Shown here piece by piece: positions 45,439 through 54,289 of a DNA stretch of 54,839 nucleotides. The position numbers and the translations under genes were made by a program. Every line of letters starts with the position of its first letter. Position 1 is the stretch's first letter. Where the stretch lies: positions 1-54,839 of the forward strand of contig JAILHQ010000027.1 of NCBI GenBank assembly GCA_024695725.1, written 5' to 3'. Below the pieces are notes generated by a model that saw only the letters and a program-made list of their open reading frames with translations, had not been told where the DNA came from and searched no databases. This DNA is from Cyanobacteria bacterium RUI128. Lineage in GTDB: Bacteria; Cyanobacteriota; Vampirovibrionia; Gastranaerophilales; Gastranaerophilaceae.

Positions 45439-46314
45439 ATGAAAAAAGCGTTGGCATTTGATATAGGCGGAACAAAAATATATTATACCATTGTGAACGA
45501 GAACGGGGAAATTGTAGGTGAGATTAAGAAGACCTCAACCCCGAAAACCCTAGACGGTATTGTTGATGTGCTAAAACAGGGAATCAGTGAAAACGCTGAT
45601 GTTGATGCTATAGCTATTGCCACCGCAGGAACGGTAAACAACGAAAACACCGGGATCAACGGTTCTACCGGAAACTTACCGTACGGTTATAACACAATAG
45701 ACTTTCAGTCCTTATCAGACAAAAAAGTTTACCTTGAAAACGATGCCAATGCTGCAGCCTGGGCTGAACATATTATCGGCTCTTCAAAATGGTGTGCCAA
45801 TTCCGTTATGCTGACTTTAGGAACAGGTGTCGGGGGCGGAATTATCCTTAACAACAAATTATATAAAGGCAAATCAGGCGGAGCGGGAGAAATGCATTTC
45901 AAAATGTACCCCGACAAACGCAGAAAATGTACCTGCGGAGCATACGACTGTTTTGAAGCATACGCATCAGGTACGGGACTTAAAATTACAGCAGAAGAAA
46001 TGAGCGGAAACCGAGAAATTACCACTTATGACGTAATCGACGGTTTAAAAGTCGGCTGTCCAGAAATGACCAAAATATTTAACACCTGGCAAAACCATAT
46101 AACTCTTGGAATAACCGGTCTGGCAAATATTTTTGATCCTGATTGTTTTGTTCTCTCTGGTTCAATGGCGGAATTTGTTGATCTTCAAAAAATTGAAGAA
46201 GAAGTAAATGACGAGATTGTAACTTCTCCGACTTCTGTCAGACGCGGTTCGGCAGGAAACTATTCGGGAATGATTGGGGTTGCACTGTTAGCTTTGGAAA
46301 GTATCAGAGGTTAA
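45439..46314 (+). CDS. ROK-family sugar kinase (probable N-acetylmannosamine kinase)
   Basis: The 291-residue protein has the phosphate motif FDIGGTKI (7-14), ENDANAAAWAE, GTGVGGGIILN and the ROK zinc motif CTCGAYDC (C164, C166, C171) followed by FEAYASG. It also ends with the nucleotide-side segment CFVLSGSMAE. ROK kinases phosphorylate hexoses or N-acetylhexosamines. Beside nanE the natural substrate is ManNAc (a NanK role), though glucokinase activity cannot be excluded. AGGGAG precedes the ATG. The next gene overlaps by one base. Confidence 0.9.
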   Translation: MKKALAFDIGGTKIYYTIVNENGEIVGEIKKTSTPKTLDGIVDVLKQGISENADVDAIAIATAGTVNNENTGINGSTGNLPYGYNTIDFQSLSDKKVYLENDANAAAWAEHIIGSSKWCANSVMLTLGTGVGGGIILNNKLYKGKSGGAGEMHFKMYPDKRRKCTCGAYDCFEAYASGTGLKITAEEMSGNREITTYDVIDGLKVGCPEMTKIFNTWQNHITLGITGLANIFDPDCFVLSGSMAEFVDLQKIEEEVNDEIVTSPTSVRRGSAGNYSGMIGVALLALESIRG

Positions 46315-46529
46315 TGATGGGCAAAGCCAAACGCAGAAGTATCGCCAAAGGGAAATACGATCAGATTGCTAATCTTGCAAGAGAAGATGCTGTAAAAATA
46401 GCGGTTTCAAAAATTCAGCAGAAAGAAAGTCCTGCAGAGATTATCACATTGTTCGGGCTGACCGCTGAGGAACTTCTTGAGGCTGGGGCAGACTATGAAA
46501 TTGTAAAATCACTGGGGAGCTTGTTTTAA
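46314..46529 (+). CDS. small helical hypothetical protein
   Basis: The 71-residue protein starts with a very basic segment (MMGKAKRRSIAKGKYDQ). Two or three helices follow (IANLAREDAVKIAVSKIQQ; SPAEIITLFGLTAEELLEAGADYEIVKSL). The overlap with the ROK gene (TAATG) and with the next gene (TAATG) shows tight coupling in the operon. No family is recognised. Confidence 0.6.
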   Translation: MMGKAKRRSIAKGKYDQIANLAREDAVKIAVSKIQQKESPAEIITLFGLTAEELLEAGADYEIVKSLGSLF

Positions 46530-47509
46530 TGTTTTCTAAAATAAGATTTTGGCTCGAATGTTCAAGATGGTATGCTCTTCCAATGACAATTTTTTCATGG
46601 CTGATTGTTTTCTGCTATGGAATGAAAAATAACGGCAATCTTTGGTACGGGATAATTGCATTATTCGGGATATGTTTTGCACATCTGGCAACAAATCTGT
46701 TTGATGATTTTTGCGATTATCATAAACTTGATAAAATAACTGATCCTAATAATAATATCATTTTACCTAATACACAGAGGGGAAAATGCAGATACATTAC
46801 AGAGGATAAAGTCAAACTGAGCGAGGTGCTGACGGTCGTTTCCCTGTATTCGTTTCTGGCTTTATTAATCGGATTATTTTTTTATTTTATATGGGGTAAA
46901 GATATTCTGATTTTTGCGGGGATAGGGGCGCTTATCATCTTCGGATATTCATTCTGTTCATACATAAGGCTTTCAGAGCTCGCTGTCGGGCTCGCCTTCG
47001 GGCCTTTGCTATTCACGGGTACATACTATGCCATGACGGGGGAAATGTCCCTTGACGCGCTTATACTCTCTTTACCGTCAATGTTTTTTACGGTCAATTT
47101 GATTTATACCGATACTTTTCTCGATAAAGAAATTGATAAACAGGAAAATAAAAAAACTCTGGTTAATTCTTTTTCGTCAGATGATAAAGCGTTAGATTTT
47201 CAAAAAACATTAATTTTTTGGGGATATTTTTCAGTTCTTTTTCTGCCTGTTTTAGACATTGCAGACTGGGAAATTTTCGCGGTATTGCTCACTGTACCGC
47301 TGGCCATTGATTTGTTTAAATCACTAAAAATATACTCAAATGACACATCTGCCACCCCCGAAAAAAAATGGTATCATTTCCCGTTTGAAGCCTGGGAAGA
47401 TATAAAAAATAACCGTTCTGAAACCTTTATGTTCAGAATGTATCAGGCAAGAAATCTGATGATTTATAACTCAATAATTATCGCGACCGCGATATGGCTT
47501 AATTATTAG
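46529..47509 (+). CDS. UbiA-superfamily prenyltransferase
   Basis: The 326-residue membrane protein has about eight or nine hydrophobic helices and both Asp-rich motifs of UbiA enzymes. These are NLFDDFCDY (N56, D59, D60, D63) and YTDTFLDKEIDK (D195, D199, D203), which bind prenyl diphosphate through magnesium. The layout is closest to MenA-like enzymes, but the acceptor cannot be determined. It is the last gene of the nanE operon, an odd partner for amino-sugar genes. The stop codon overlaps the convergent gene by 4 bp. Confidence 0.87.
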   Translation: MFSKIRFWLECSRWYALPMTIFSWLIVFCYGMKNNGNLWYGIIALFGICFAHLATNLFDDFCDYHKLDKITDPNNNIILPNTQRGKCRYITEDKVKLSEVLTVVSLYSFLALLIGLFFYFIWGKDILIFAGIGALIIFGYSFCSYIRLSELAVGLAFGPLLFTGTYYAMTGEMSLDALILSLPSMFFTVNLIYTDTFLDKEIDKQENKKTLVNSFSSDDKALDFQKTLIFWGYFSVLFLPVLDIADWEIFAVLLTVPLAIDLFKSLKIYSNDTSATPEKKWYHFPFEAWEDIKNNRSETFMFRMYQARNLMIYNSIIIATAIWLNY

Positions 47510-49251
47510 CTGAACAATTTGAAGGTACGTTCTACGTTATCTTTAGCTACTGTTTTTAAAGTTTCCATTTCAGCCTTAATTGCATTTCTTTCAGATTCAA
47601 GAGCAGCCAAATCAGTATCGTATTTTCTGTCCTTCATATCAATTTTGCGCATATCAGCTTCATACTGAGCTTCAGCTTTTCTGAGATACTGTTCATCTTC
47701 AATTTCTCTTAAATTAGTATCAATCGCAACGCTTACATCATATACCGAATAATCTCTAACCTGTGAAACATCAACCTGACTGATAAGTGCAAAGCCGTTA
47801 TTTACCATATTTGTTAACCATTCTACACTGTTCTTTTGGTCTTCCGGCATTACAACACCGCCGTTTGTCTTATCCAAAATTGAAAAGATATCGATAGCTT
47901 TTTCTATATCACTTTCGGTAAGATTTGGATATGCTGATGCGTCTGTATTTGCTGTGTAAACATTTTTTGTAGAACCTGTATAAGTAGTTCCGTCAAGAGT
48001 TGAATAGAAATTATTAAAAGTTGAATAAGGGGTAGTGCAAGTAAAATCATCTATCTTTGAATAGATAGGATTTCCGCCTGCATACGCATTACCGAGTGCA
48101 TTACAATTATTGATAACAATAGTTTTGTTATTAGAAGTTGCACCGTTAAAAGTTGAAACAGACTGAACAAAAGTTATCCCCAAGCCTTCAACTGCAGCCT
48201 TGAAATCATCTCCTCTGCCGTTGCAGTTACCCCAAACATTTGAACTTGATTCACAATTATTATAAACAACATTTCCGTGTATATAACCTGAGAAACCTCC
48301 CACAAACCAGTATTCAGATTTTACATTTCCGCTTGAAGAACAGTCATTGATTGTTGCAACAGTAGATGAATTTTCACCTGCACAACCAACGAAACCACCC
48401 ACAAATGATTTGTAATCCTGTTTATCTGCTTCATCATAACCGTTTGAAGCACTTATACGATTTGCATAAACATCAGCTGAGCTTGTACAGTTTGTAATAA
48501 CAGTGCCGCCCATTGCGTAACCGATAAAACCACCGACTCCGCACGGCCCTTCAACATAACCTGTAGTTGATGCATTTTCGATTGTTGTATTTTTAGCACC
48601 TCTTATCAAGCCGCCTGCATAATTTCTGTCTGAATTGATGTTCGCATCAACTGCAATGTTTCTAATAGTTGCACCGTTTGTATTATCAAACAAACCGCAG
48701 GTTCCGTTTTTGATTGTTATTGTATGACCGTTTCCATCAAAAGTTCCGCTAAAATTCTGGATTCCATCCCAGTTAGTGACTGTTAAATCACAGTCTAATC
48801 TAAAATTCCCGCTGCTTCCTGACATCGCTAATAATTGATCTGCTGAAGTAATACTTGTGTATGAAGCACTTGCACCTGATTTTATACTGTTTAAGGTTCT
48901 TAAGAAGCCTCCTAATGTTTTATTTGATGCATCATACGCACATTTATATTCTTCATCAACAAAAGCTTTTCCTGTTTCTATATCTCTTAAAACATAAATT
49001 GTGTGATCATTAACCTTAGTACCCACTAATCTGTTATAGGTTGCGTCATCATAAGAAAAAGATCCGTCAGACAGCAAAACTCTGCTCTGAATTTTTACTG
49101 TTTCGAGAGCATCAAGATAATTCTCATAAACTCTTCTTGAGTCATTAGCTAATCTCAGCTTTTGAGCTTCAAGTCTTTGAGCCTTATACTCTATGTCGTG
49201 CATTCGCCCTGTAAGCGTAAGCAGTCTTGCTTGTGATGACGATAATCCCAT
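47506..49251 (-). CDS. MGL-SQAR family protein with GLUG-like beta-helix middle
   Basis: The 581-residue protein has the N-terminus MGLSSSQARLLTLTGR, then EYKAQRLEAQKLRLAND, and a C-terminal coiled coil ending VAKDNVERTFKLFS. Both ends align with those of the 541-residue protein at 12640-14265. The middle (about 130-400) is a beta-helix of GLUG-like repeats, e.g. GGLIRGAKNTTIENASTTGY, GGFIGYAMGGTVITNC and GGFVGCAGE. GLUG repeats are typical of bacterial adhesins and surface proteins. No Sec signal is present, so a non-Sec export route or an internal role must be assumed. AAGGGA precedes the ATG. Confidence 0.75.
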   Translation of the reverse strand: MGLSSSQARLLTLTGRMHDIEYKAQRLEAQKLRLANDSRRVYENYLDALETVKIQSRVLLSDGSFSYDDATYNRLVGTKVNDHTIYVLRDIETGKAFVDEEYKCAYDASNKTLGGFLRTLNSIKSGASASYTSITSADQLLAMSGSSGNFRLDCDLTVTNWDGIQNFSGTFDGNGHTITIKNGTCGLFDNTNGATIRNIAVDANINSDRNYAGGLIRGAKNTTIENASTTGYVEGPCGVGGFIGYAMGGTVITNCTSSADVYANRISASNGYDEADKQDYKSFVGGFVGCAGENSSTVATINDCSSSGNVKSEYWFVGGFSGYIHGNVVYNNCESSSNVWGNCNGRGDDFKAAVEGLGITFVQSVSTFNGATSNNKTIVINNCNALGNAYAGGNPIYSKIDDFTCTTPYSTFNNFYSTLDGTTYTGSTKNVYTANTDASAYPNLTESDIEKAIDIFSILDKTNGGVVMPEDQKNSVEWLTNMVNNGFALISQVDVSQVRDYSVYDVSVAIDTNLREIEDEQYLRKAEAQYEADMRKIDMKDRKYDTDLAALESERNAIKAEMETLKTVAKDNVERTFKLFS

Positions 49252-49467
49252 TTTGTCCCTTGACTAATGTGTCTTATTGATAATCTTCTTCTCGCTAAAA
49301 AATAAATTTTTTATGTATTATATTTAACGGTATTTTTTACGAAAACTTTAGGCAAAATTTTGGTAAAATTTTGCATTTTTTTCATGATTATTAAAGTACC
49401 TCTTGAATAGTTATAATGATAATTTTCAGGATTTCACATTCTTAAAATTTTAAGAAATATTACAAAA

Positions 49468-49505
49468 AAAGCATGCCAAAATTAAAGTTCGGGCATGCCT
49501 TTTTC
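49468..49505 (-). terminator. terminator of the DNA methyltransferase gene
   Basis: GGCATGCC and GGCATGCT arms form a stem around a 14-base loop and are followed by TTTTTTT on the minus strand. Confidence 0.75.
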
Positions 49506-49526
49506 TGGATAAGGAGTCGTTTTAAT

Positions 49527-50450
49527 TTAACCGACTAATCTATTTAATTTTTCTATTTTTCTTTTATGCTTTTCGTCTTTTTGGAAAATCATAATATATT
49601 CGTGCTTAAAGTTATTGAAACCACCCATCAGAGCTCTGTATCTCCATAGAGGTGCCAATTTACCTTTTGCACGTTCATTTCCCTGCATATCTTTTACGAT
49701 TGTTGCTTTATGTCGGAAACCGATTTTCTTCATTCGTTCCTGACATTCAAAACCGAGTGAAACGATTTCACCATCGTGATATTTATCACCGATAATCAGG
49801 GCTGCAAATCTTCTGTCCTCTAACAGATCGTATCCGTTTTGGGCAACCTTTTCAAACCCGTCATAGAAAGCCTCTGTAGATTCACAATTTGATAAGTCTT
49901 CTTTCCTGTCAGAGAATTTGATAATGTCGTCATAAGGCGGATGCAAAATAAGTAATTGCGCCTTTGCATCTTTATCATTCGGACGCATAATATCTAATCT
50001 TGCCTGAACCTTTTTCTTTGCAATTTCACTTGCGGAATCGGCACAGATAATATTCACATCAGTAACCAACTGCTTTGCATTAAATTTTTCTGAAACTTTT
50101 TCTGCCAGCTCATCTTTTAATTCAACGCCGATACAACGTCTGCCCATATTTATTGCCTCAATTCCCGAAGTACCGGAACCGAAAAATAAATCAAGCACAA
50201 CATCATTTTCTTTTGTATAACGCCAATATAATTGCTGAGCAATCTGAGGAATAAAATTCCCGTGGTACTCATTAGAGTGTCCGCCTTCTTTTAATCTTGA
50301 AGGGAACTCCCACAATGTATCTGTTTTTACATAATCATATTCTTTCCACGCATTAAGATTGATATCATTATATGCAGTAGTTTTTACCTTTGGTGCAACC
50401 TCTAATTCAGGTCTTAACTCCACTACCTTAGTGTTAGTTTTCTTTGCCAT
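49527..50450 (-). CDS. orphan N6-adenine/N4-cytosine-type DNA methyltransferase
   Basis: The 307-residue protein has the SAM-binding motif I DLFFGSGTSG (87-96) after a motif X-like segment (HGNFIPQIAQQLYWRY), and the catalytic motif IV as HPPY (170-173, LLILHPPYDDIIKFSD). This is the amino-methyltransferase order X-I-IV. His replaces the more usual Asp, Asn or Ser, as seen in some phage and Firmicute DNA methylases. No restriction gene adjoins, so it is solitary and may mark DNA for regulation or protect against restriction. The target base and site cannot be read from sequence. AAGGAG precedes the ATG. Confidence 0.85.
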   Translation of the reverse strand: MAKKTNTKVVELRPELEVAPKVKTTAYNDINLNAWKEYDYVKTDTLWEFPSRLKEGGHSNEYHGNFIPQIAQQLYWRYTKENDVVLDLFFGSGTSGIEAINMGRRCIGVELKDELAEKVSEKFNAKQLVTDVNIICADSASEIAKKKVQARLDIMRPNDKDAKAQLLILHPPYDDIIKFSDRKEDLSNCESTEAFYDGFEKVAQNGYDLLEDRRFAALIIGDKYHDGEIVSLGFECQERMKKIGFRHKATIVKDMQGNERAKGKLAPLWRYRALMGGFNNFKHEYIMIFQKDEKHKRKIEKLNRLVG

Positions 50451-50619
50451 ATTAAAATTTCTCCTTTTCCCAATGGTAAAATTGTAAAGGAATGTTAAGA
50501 AAATTTTATCGTTAATTTTTACGAAAAAATCAAAAATATATACTCTGTTTGAATGAAGACTGGCAAATTATATTTTTAGAAGCATTAATCTAAAAGGTAA
50601 ACATAAGAGGGAATAACAA

Positions 50620-51063
50620 ATGAACGTTAACGGTGTAAGAAATTTTTTATTAGGAACTGTAATGGCAACATCATTAGGCGGATGCAAACAAGCATTTAAG
50701 GAAGTGAAAAATGTTGAACCTGTTGTATCGGAAGCACTGGATTCTGTGGCTAATAGAACTGCAAAAGTACTTGAAGACAGAACATACAGATTTTTCGGAA
50801 GAGATACCATTCCTCTGAGAGAAAATTTTAATAAGAATATAACCGGATACATAAATGAAATGAATGATAGCGCCATTGCCAATATTCCGACCAGACTGGA
50901 GGATGCAAGGTTGGTTTTGGTGCGTACACCGCTTGGCAGTGACGTTGTATGCCACGAAATACGAAAACCAATATACAAGGATGCAAAAGCTGTAGTTGTA
51001 TCTCCAAAAGTTTTCGAAAAAGGTGGAGAACAATATATACCGGTTGAATATTACGGTAAATAG
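50620..51063 (+). CDS. putative lipoprotein
   Basis: The 147-residue protein has a short N-terminal signal with the lipobox SLGGC (lipidated Cys22), then a helical segment (about 25-60) and a mixed domain without known motifs. It should be anchored to a membrane by its lipid. GAGGG lies before the ATG. The last codons, Gly-Lys-stop, lie in the first unit of a GGTAAATAG repeat that continues downstream. No function is recognised. Confidence 0.7.
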   Translation: MNVNGVRNFLLGTVMATSLGGCKQAFKEVKNVEPVVSEALDSVANRTAKVLEDRTYRFFGRDTIPLRENFNKNITGYINEMNDSAIANIPTRLEDARLVLVRTPLGSDVVCHEIRKPIYKDAKAVVVSPKVFEKGGEQYIPVEYYGK

Positions 51064-51095
51064 GAGTAGGGGTAAATAGGAGTAAGGGTAAATAA
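51055..51095 (+). repeat. GGTAAATA array overlapping the lipoprotein stop codon
   Basis: Two 16-bp units (GGTAAATAGGAGTAGG and a one-base variant) and a third partial unit (GGTAAATAA) are present. The first unit includes the last two sense codons and the stop codon of the gene. Confidence 0.88.
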
Positions 51096-51120
51096 TTTCT
51101 ACAAATTTAGCATTATATAA

Positions 51121-51151
51121 AAAAGCCTTAAGCAGAACTTAAGGCTTTTTT
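51121..51151. terminator. bidirectional terminator between the lipoprotein gene and gatB
   Basis: A perfect 12-bp stem (AAAAGCCTTAAG and CTTAAGGCTTTT) with a 5-base loop and T runs on both strands serves the two convergent genes. Confidence 0.9.
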
Positions 51152-51171
51152 GTTTATTGTTTTGTTATTTA

Positions 51172-52614
51172 TTAGTCAAGTAATTCTCTCAAAATTTCGT
51201 TAACCGTTTGTGGGTTAGCCTTCCCCTTGGTTGCCTTCATAACCTGACCTACGAAGAAACCGAAGAGGTTAGTCTTACCTGATTTATATTGTTCAACCTG
51301 TGCAGGATTGTTGTTAACAACATCTTCAACCATCTTTCTGATAGCGTTGACATCTGTTATCTGGCTTAAACCTTTTTCTTCAACAATCTTTGATGCAGCA
51401 GTTCCGTCCTTCATCATATCAACAATAATTTGTTTTCCGATGTTGTTTGAAATTGTATTTTTAGAAATCAAACCGAGTAACTCTGCAAGATTTTCAGGAG
51501 TTAATTTTGTATCGGTAATCGTGATATGTTCTTCCTTCAGGTATGCTGCGATAGGTCCCATCATAAAGTTAACAGCAAGTTTTGCATCAGCATCCAATTC
51601 CAAAACTCTGTCAAAGAACAGTGCTGATTCCATCTGTTCAACAATGACTGATGCATCATATTCACTCAGACCTAAAGACATATATCTTTCTCTCTTTTGG
51701 TTAGGAAGTTCAGGAAGGGTACTTCTTACTTCTTCAACCCATTCTTTTGAGATAGATAAAGGCATCAAATCAGGTTCAGGGAAATATCTGTAATCGTGAG
51801 CATCTTCCTTACCTCTCATTGATTTTGTAACACCTTCGTTATCATCCCAAAGTCTTGTTTCCTGAATAACTTCTTCTCCATCTTCAACAAGTTCTATCTG
51901 TCTGTCAATTTCATATTCAATAGCTCTTTGCAAAGCTCTGAAACTGTTTACGTTTTTGATTTCCGCACGGGTACCAAATTCTTTTGAACCCTTCGGCATA
52001 ATTGAAATGTTAGCATCACATCTCATGGAACCTTCTTCAAGGTTACCGTCACAAACACCAATATATCTTACAATATTTCTGAGTTCTTCCATATAATTTT
52101 TTGCTTCTTCCGAACTTCTCATATCAGGTTCTGATACGATTTCCAGCAAAGGCGTGCCAGCTCTGTTCAAATCAACAAGTGAATATTTTGAACCTGCGAT
52201 ACCGTCAGCACCAACGTGAACTAACTTTCCTGCATCTTCCTCTAAGTGTGCTCTTGTAATACCGATTCTTTTGCCGTTGATATCAATATGACCGTTTACA
52301 CAAATAGGTTCGTCATACTGAGATATCTGATATCCTTTTGGAAGGTCAGGATAGAAATACTGTTTTCTGTCAAACTTACATCTCTCAGGGATATCACAAT
52401 TCAGAGCCAAACCTAATTTGATACCCATATTAACACATTCCTTGTTCAGCACAGGTAATACTCCCGGCATACCTAATGTGATTGCACTTGTCTGTGAATT
52501 TTGTTCGTTACCGAACTCCGTACTGTCCGGTGCAAATATTTTTGACTTAGTTTTCAGTTGCGCGTGAACCTCAAGTCCGATTACAACTTCATATTTCTCT
52601 CTTAAATCTTCCAT
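51172..52614 (-). CDS. gatB: aspartyl/glutamyl-tRNA amidotransferase subunit B
   Basis: The 480-residue protein has the GatB N-terminal kinase-like domain ([20 protein letters not shown], in part), [30 protein letters not shown] (in part: [16 protein letters not shown]), the magnesium/ATP segment [19 protein letters not shown] (in part) and [11 protein letters not shown]-terminal YqeY-like tail completes it ([20 protein letters not shown]). With GatA and GatC it converts Glu-tRNA-Gln and/or Asp-tRNA-Asn to the amidated forms. GatA and GatC are not in the window. AGAGG precedes the ATG. Confidence 0.97.
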   Translation of the reverse strand: MEDLREKYEVVIGLEVHAQLKTKSKIFAPDSTEFGNEQNSQTSAITLGMPGVLPVLNKECVNMGIKLGLALNCDIPERCKFDRKQYFYPDLPKGYQISQYDEPICVNGHIDINGKRIGITRAHLEEDAGKLVHVGADGIAGSKYSLVDLNRAGTPLLEIVSEPDMRSSEEAKNYMEELRNIVRYIGVCDGNLEEGSMRCDANISIMPKGSKEFGTRAEIKNVNSFRALQRAIEYEIDRQIELVEDGEEVIQETRLWDDNEGVTKSMRGKEDAHDYRYFPEPDLMPLSISKEWVEEVRSTLPELPNQKRERYMSLGLSEYDASVIVEQMESALFFDRVLELDADAKLAVNFMMGPIAAYLKEEHITITDTKLTPENLAELLGLISKNTISNNIGKQIIVDMMKDGTAASKIVEEKGLSQITDVNAIRKMVEDVVNNNPAQVEQYKSGKTNLFGFFVGQVMKATKGKANPQTVNEILRELLD

Positions 52615-52691
52615 TTATAAAACCTCTTTTTCTGTTTTCTCAATACATGAAATACTATCACAAACAATACCGTCCGTAAAATAAAAAATAA

Positions 52692-52705
52692 ATTGGCATG
52701 CCAAT
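52692..52705. promoter_or_regulatory. 14-bp palindrome between gatB and the XRE gene
   Basis: ATTGGCATGCCAAT is a perfect palindrome in the divergent spacer. It is a candidate operator for the adjacent XRE repressor. Confidence 0.4.
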
Positions 52706-52793
52706 ACCAAAAAACAGTGAATATCTTATATTTACACTCATTTGTTGAATATATTCGGTTGATAAATTAGAAATTTTGGCTAAAAATATTTGT

Positions 52794-53003
52794 ATGGGTA
52801 TACAAAAAGTACAAAATGAACTGGGAAAAAGATTAAAAAGTCTGAGATTGGAAGGACACCTCACCCAAGAAGAAGTGGCATCGGAAGTAAATATGTCCCG
52901 AGATCACTTGTCAAACATTGAGAATGGAAAGTATCCTATAAATATCAAGACCCTGTATAAGCTTGCAGAATTTTATAAAGTTGATATGAAATACTTCTTT
53001 TAA
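52794..53003 (+). CDS. small XRE-family helix-turn-helix regulator
   Basis: The 69-residue protein is a single Cro/CI-type HTH domain: LGKRLKSLRLEGHLTQEEVASEVNMSRDHLSNIENGKYPIN (quoted in part: LTQEEVASEVNMSRDHLSNIE is the HTH core, shown here as TQEEVA and SRDHLSNIENG). It has no extra sensor domain, so it probably acts as a dimer whose level sets its effect. The ATG at 52794 is preferred; no ribosome binding site is seen, and an A-rich -10-like sequence (TAAAAAT) ends six bases upstream. It is divergent from gatB. Confidence 0.85.
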   Translation: MGIQKVQNELGKRLKSLRLEGHLTQEEVASEVNMSRDHLSNIENGKYPINIKTLYKLAEFYKVDMKYFF

Positions 53004-53041
53004 GCTTTACGGGCAACATAATTTATAGCCTATTGCTCACT

Positions 53042-54289
53042 TTAATCGTGTAACGATATTGTCAATGCATTGGATAGAGCGATACCTCCCTGGACAGGCG
53101 GTTTGTTTGCGATACAACCTTTTACATACATTACGGTTGAACCGCCGCCGTCAAGATTCATTGCGTTTACACATCCTAATTGAAGCATATACTGCGCCAA
53201 CTCTTTAAGGGTCATCCCTATCGAACTGCCTTCTCTTCCGTCTGCAGTAATTATGATAAATCTGTTATCCTTGGTATAACCGATAGCGGTACGAGGGTTT
53301 CTTCCGCCGATTGCAAGAAGTTTTTGCTCCTGAATATCAACGAAAACCTGTCCGTCTTTTACAAGGTATGGGCCACCGCTTATTATGTGATTAACATTTT
53401 CCCATGCAGGAAGTGTTTTGACATCAAGATCTACCTTATCGTTAATTTTAAGTGACGATAAATTTGCGGCAGGGCCGACGAGAACATATCCGTTTAATGG
53501 AATTGGAGTTCTTTCTTTCGTCACGGATATTACCTTCCCGTCGGATACCACAACCTGCAAACCGTTTTTAGGGGTGCAAGGTGACATACGCCCCCAATCC
53601 GAAGTGTAGCACAAGGTGTATGCTACGGACATTCTCGGTTGGTTAATATTGTCAACCTTAATATTGGTCCATCCGCATCTCAGGTTTGCATTTAATTTTA
53701 CCCTGTCCATTTTAAAACCGTCGTCAAATATTCCCATCGCAACGCGGTTGAAGACAGGACCTGTATATAATTTTTTGTCCACCATCATTGTGCCTAATGG
53801 ACAACCTGTTTGTGGCAAGAAAAAAGCACCATTAACAGCTACCAGTGAATGATTCTTTTTTGCCATAGTCGTTATTGATGCTTTATGAGAAAGAGTTGCT
53901 GAGGCTAAAACCGGTTCTATCTTTATCTTCGGATTAACATTCATGTCCGCTTCGATAATGTTTAACCTGACAGGGCGCCCCTGATAATACCTGACAAGTT
54001 TTATATGTTTGATACCTTTATCCACATCATATATCCTGCAATTAGAATATTTTTTTGATATGTATGCATCGAACTCTGCCCCGCTCGCCTCCTCTGTCGT
54101 AATTTTGTCCAGTGTCCTTTCGATCTGAAGAGTGTTGACAAGAGGCGGTGACACGATACCGTTTACTATCTTGATATTATCCGCAAATACCAAACTGTTC
54201 TGAGATAATATAAAGGATGCAACTAATACTACATTCGCACACAGGATGAACAGTCGTTCGTGGCTGAAATTGGAGTAAATAGTATCCAT
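53042..54289 (-). CDS. exported phosphodiester glycosidase (NAGPA/DUF2233) family protein
   Basis: The 415-residue protein has an N-terminal hydrophobic segment (about 12-35, cleavage near VFA-DN). A central domain is typical of the phosphodiester alpha-N-acetylglucosaminidase family. Its features are LVAVNGAFF, GTMMVDKKLY, GGRNPRTAIGYTKDN and the hallmark NAMNLDGGGSTVMYVKG. Family members act on sugar-phosphodiester or polysaccharide linkages at the cell surface; the substrate is unknown here. The GAGGTGAT ribosome binding site lies just before ATG 54289. An in-frame GTG at 54298 overlaps that site and is less likely. Confidence 0.88.
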   Translation of the reverse strand: MDTIYSNFSHERLFILCANVVLVASFILSQNSLVFADNIKIVNGIVSPPLVNTLQIERTLDKITTEEASGAEFDAYISKKYSNCRIYDVDKGIKHIKLVRYYQGRPVRLNIIEADMNVNPKIKIEPVLASATLSHKASITTMAKKNHSLVAVNGAFFLPQTGCPLGTMMVDKKLYTGPVFNRVAMGIFDDGFKMDRVKLNANLRCGWTNIKVDNINQPRMSVAYTLCYTSDWGRMSPCTPKNGLQVVVSDGKVISVTKERTPIPLNGYVLVGPAANLSSLKINDKVDLDVKTLPAWENVNHIISGGPYLVKDGQVFVDIQEQKLLAIGGRNPRTAIGYTKDNRFIIITADGREGSSIGMTLKELAQYMLQLGCVNAMNLDGGGSTVMYVKGCIANKPPVQGGIALSNALTISLHD

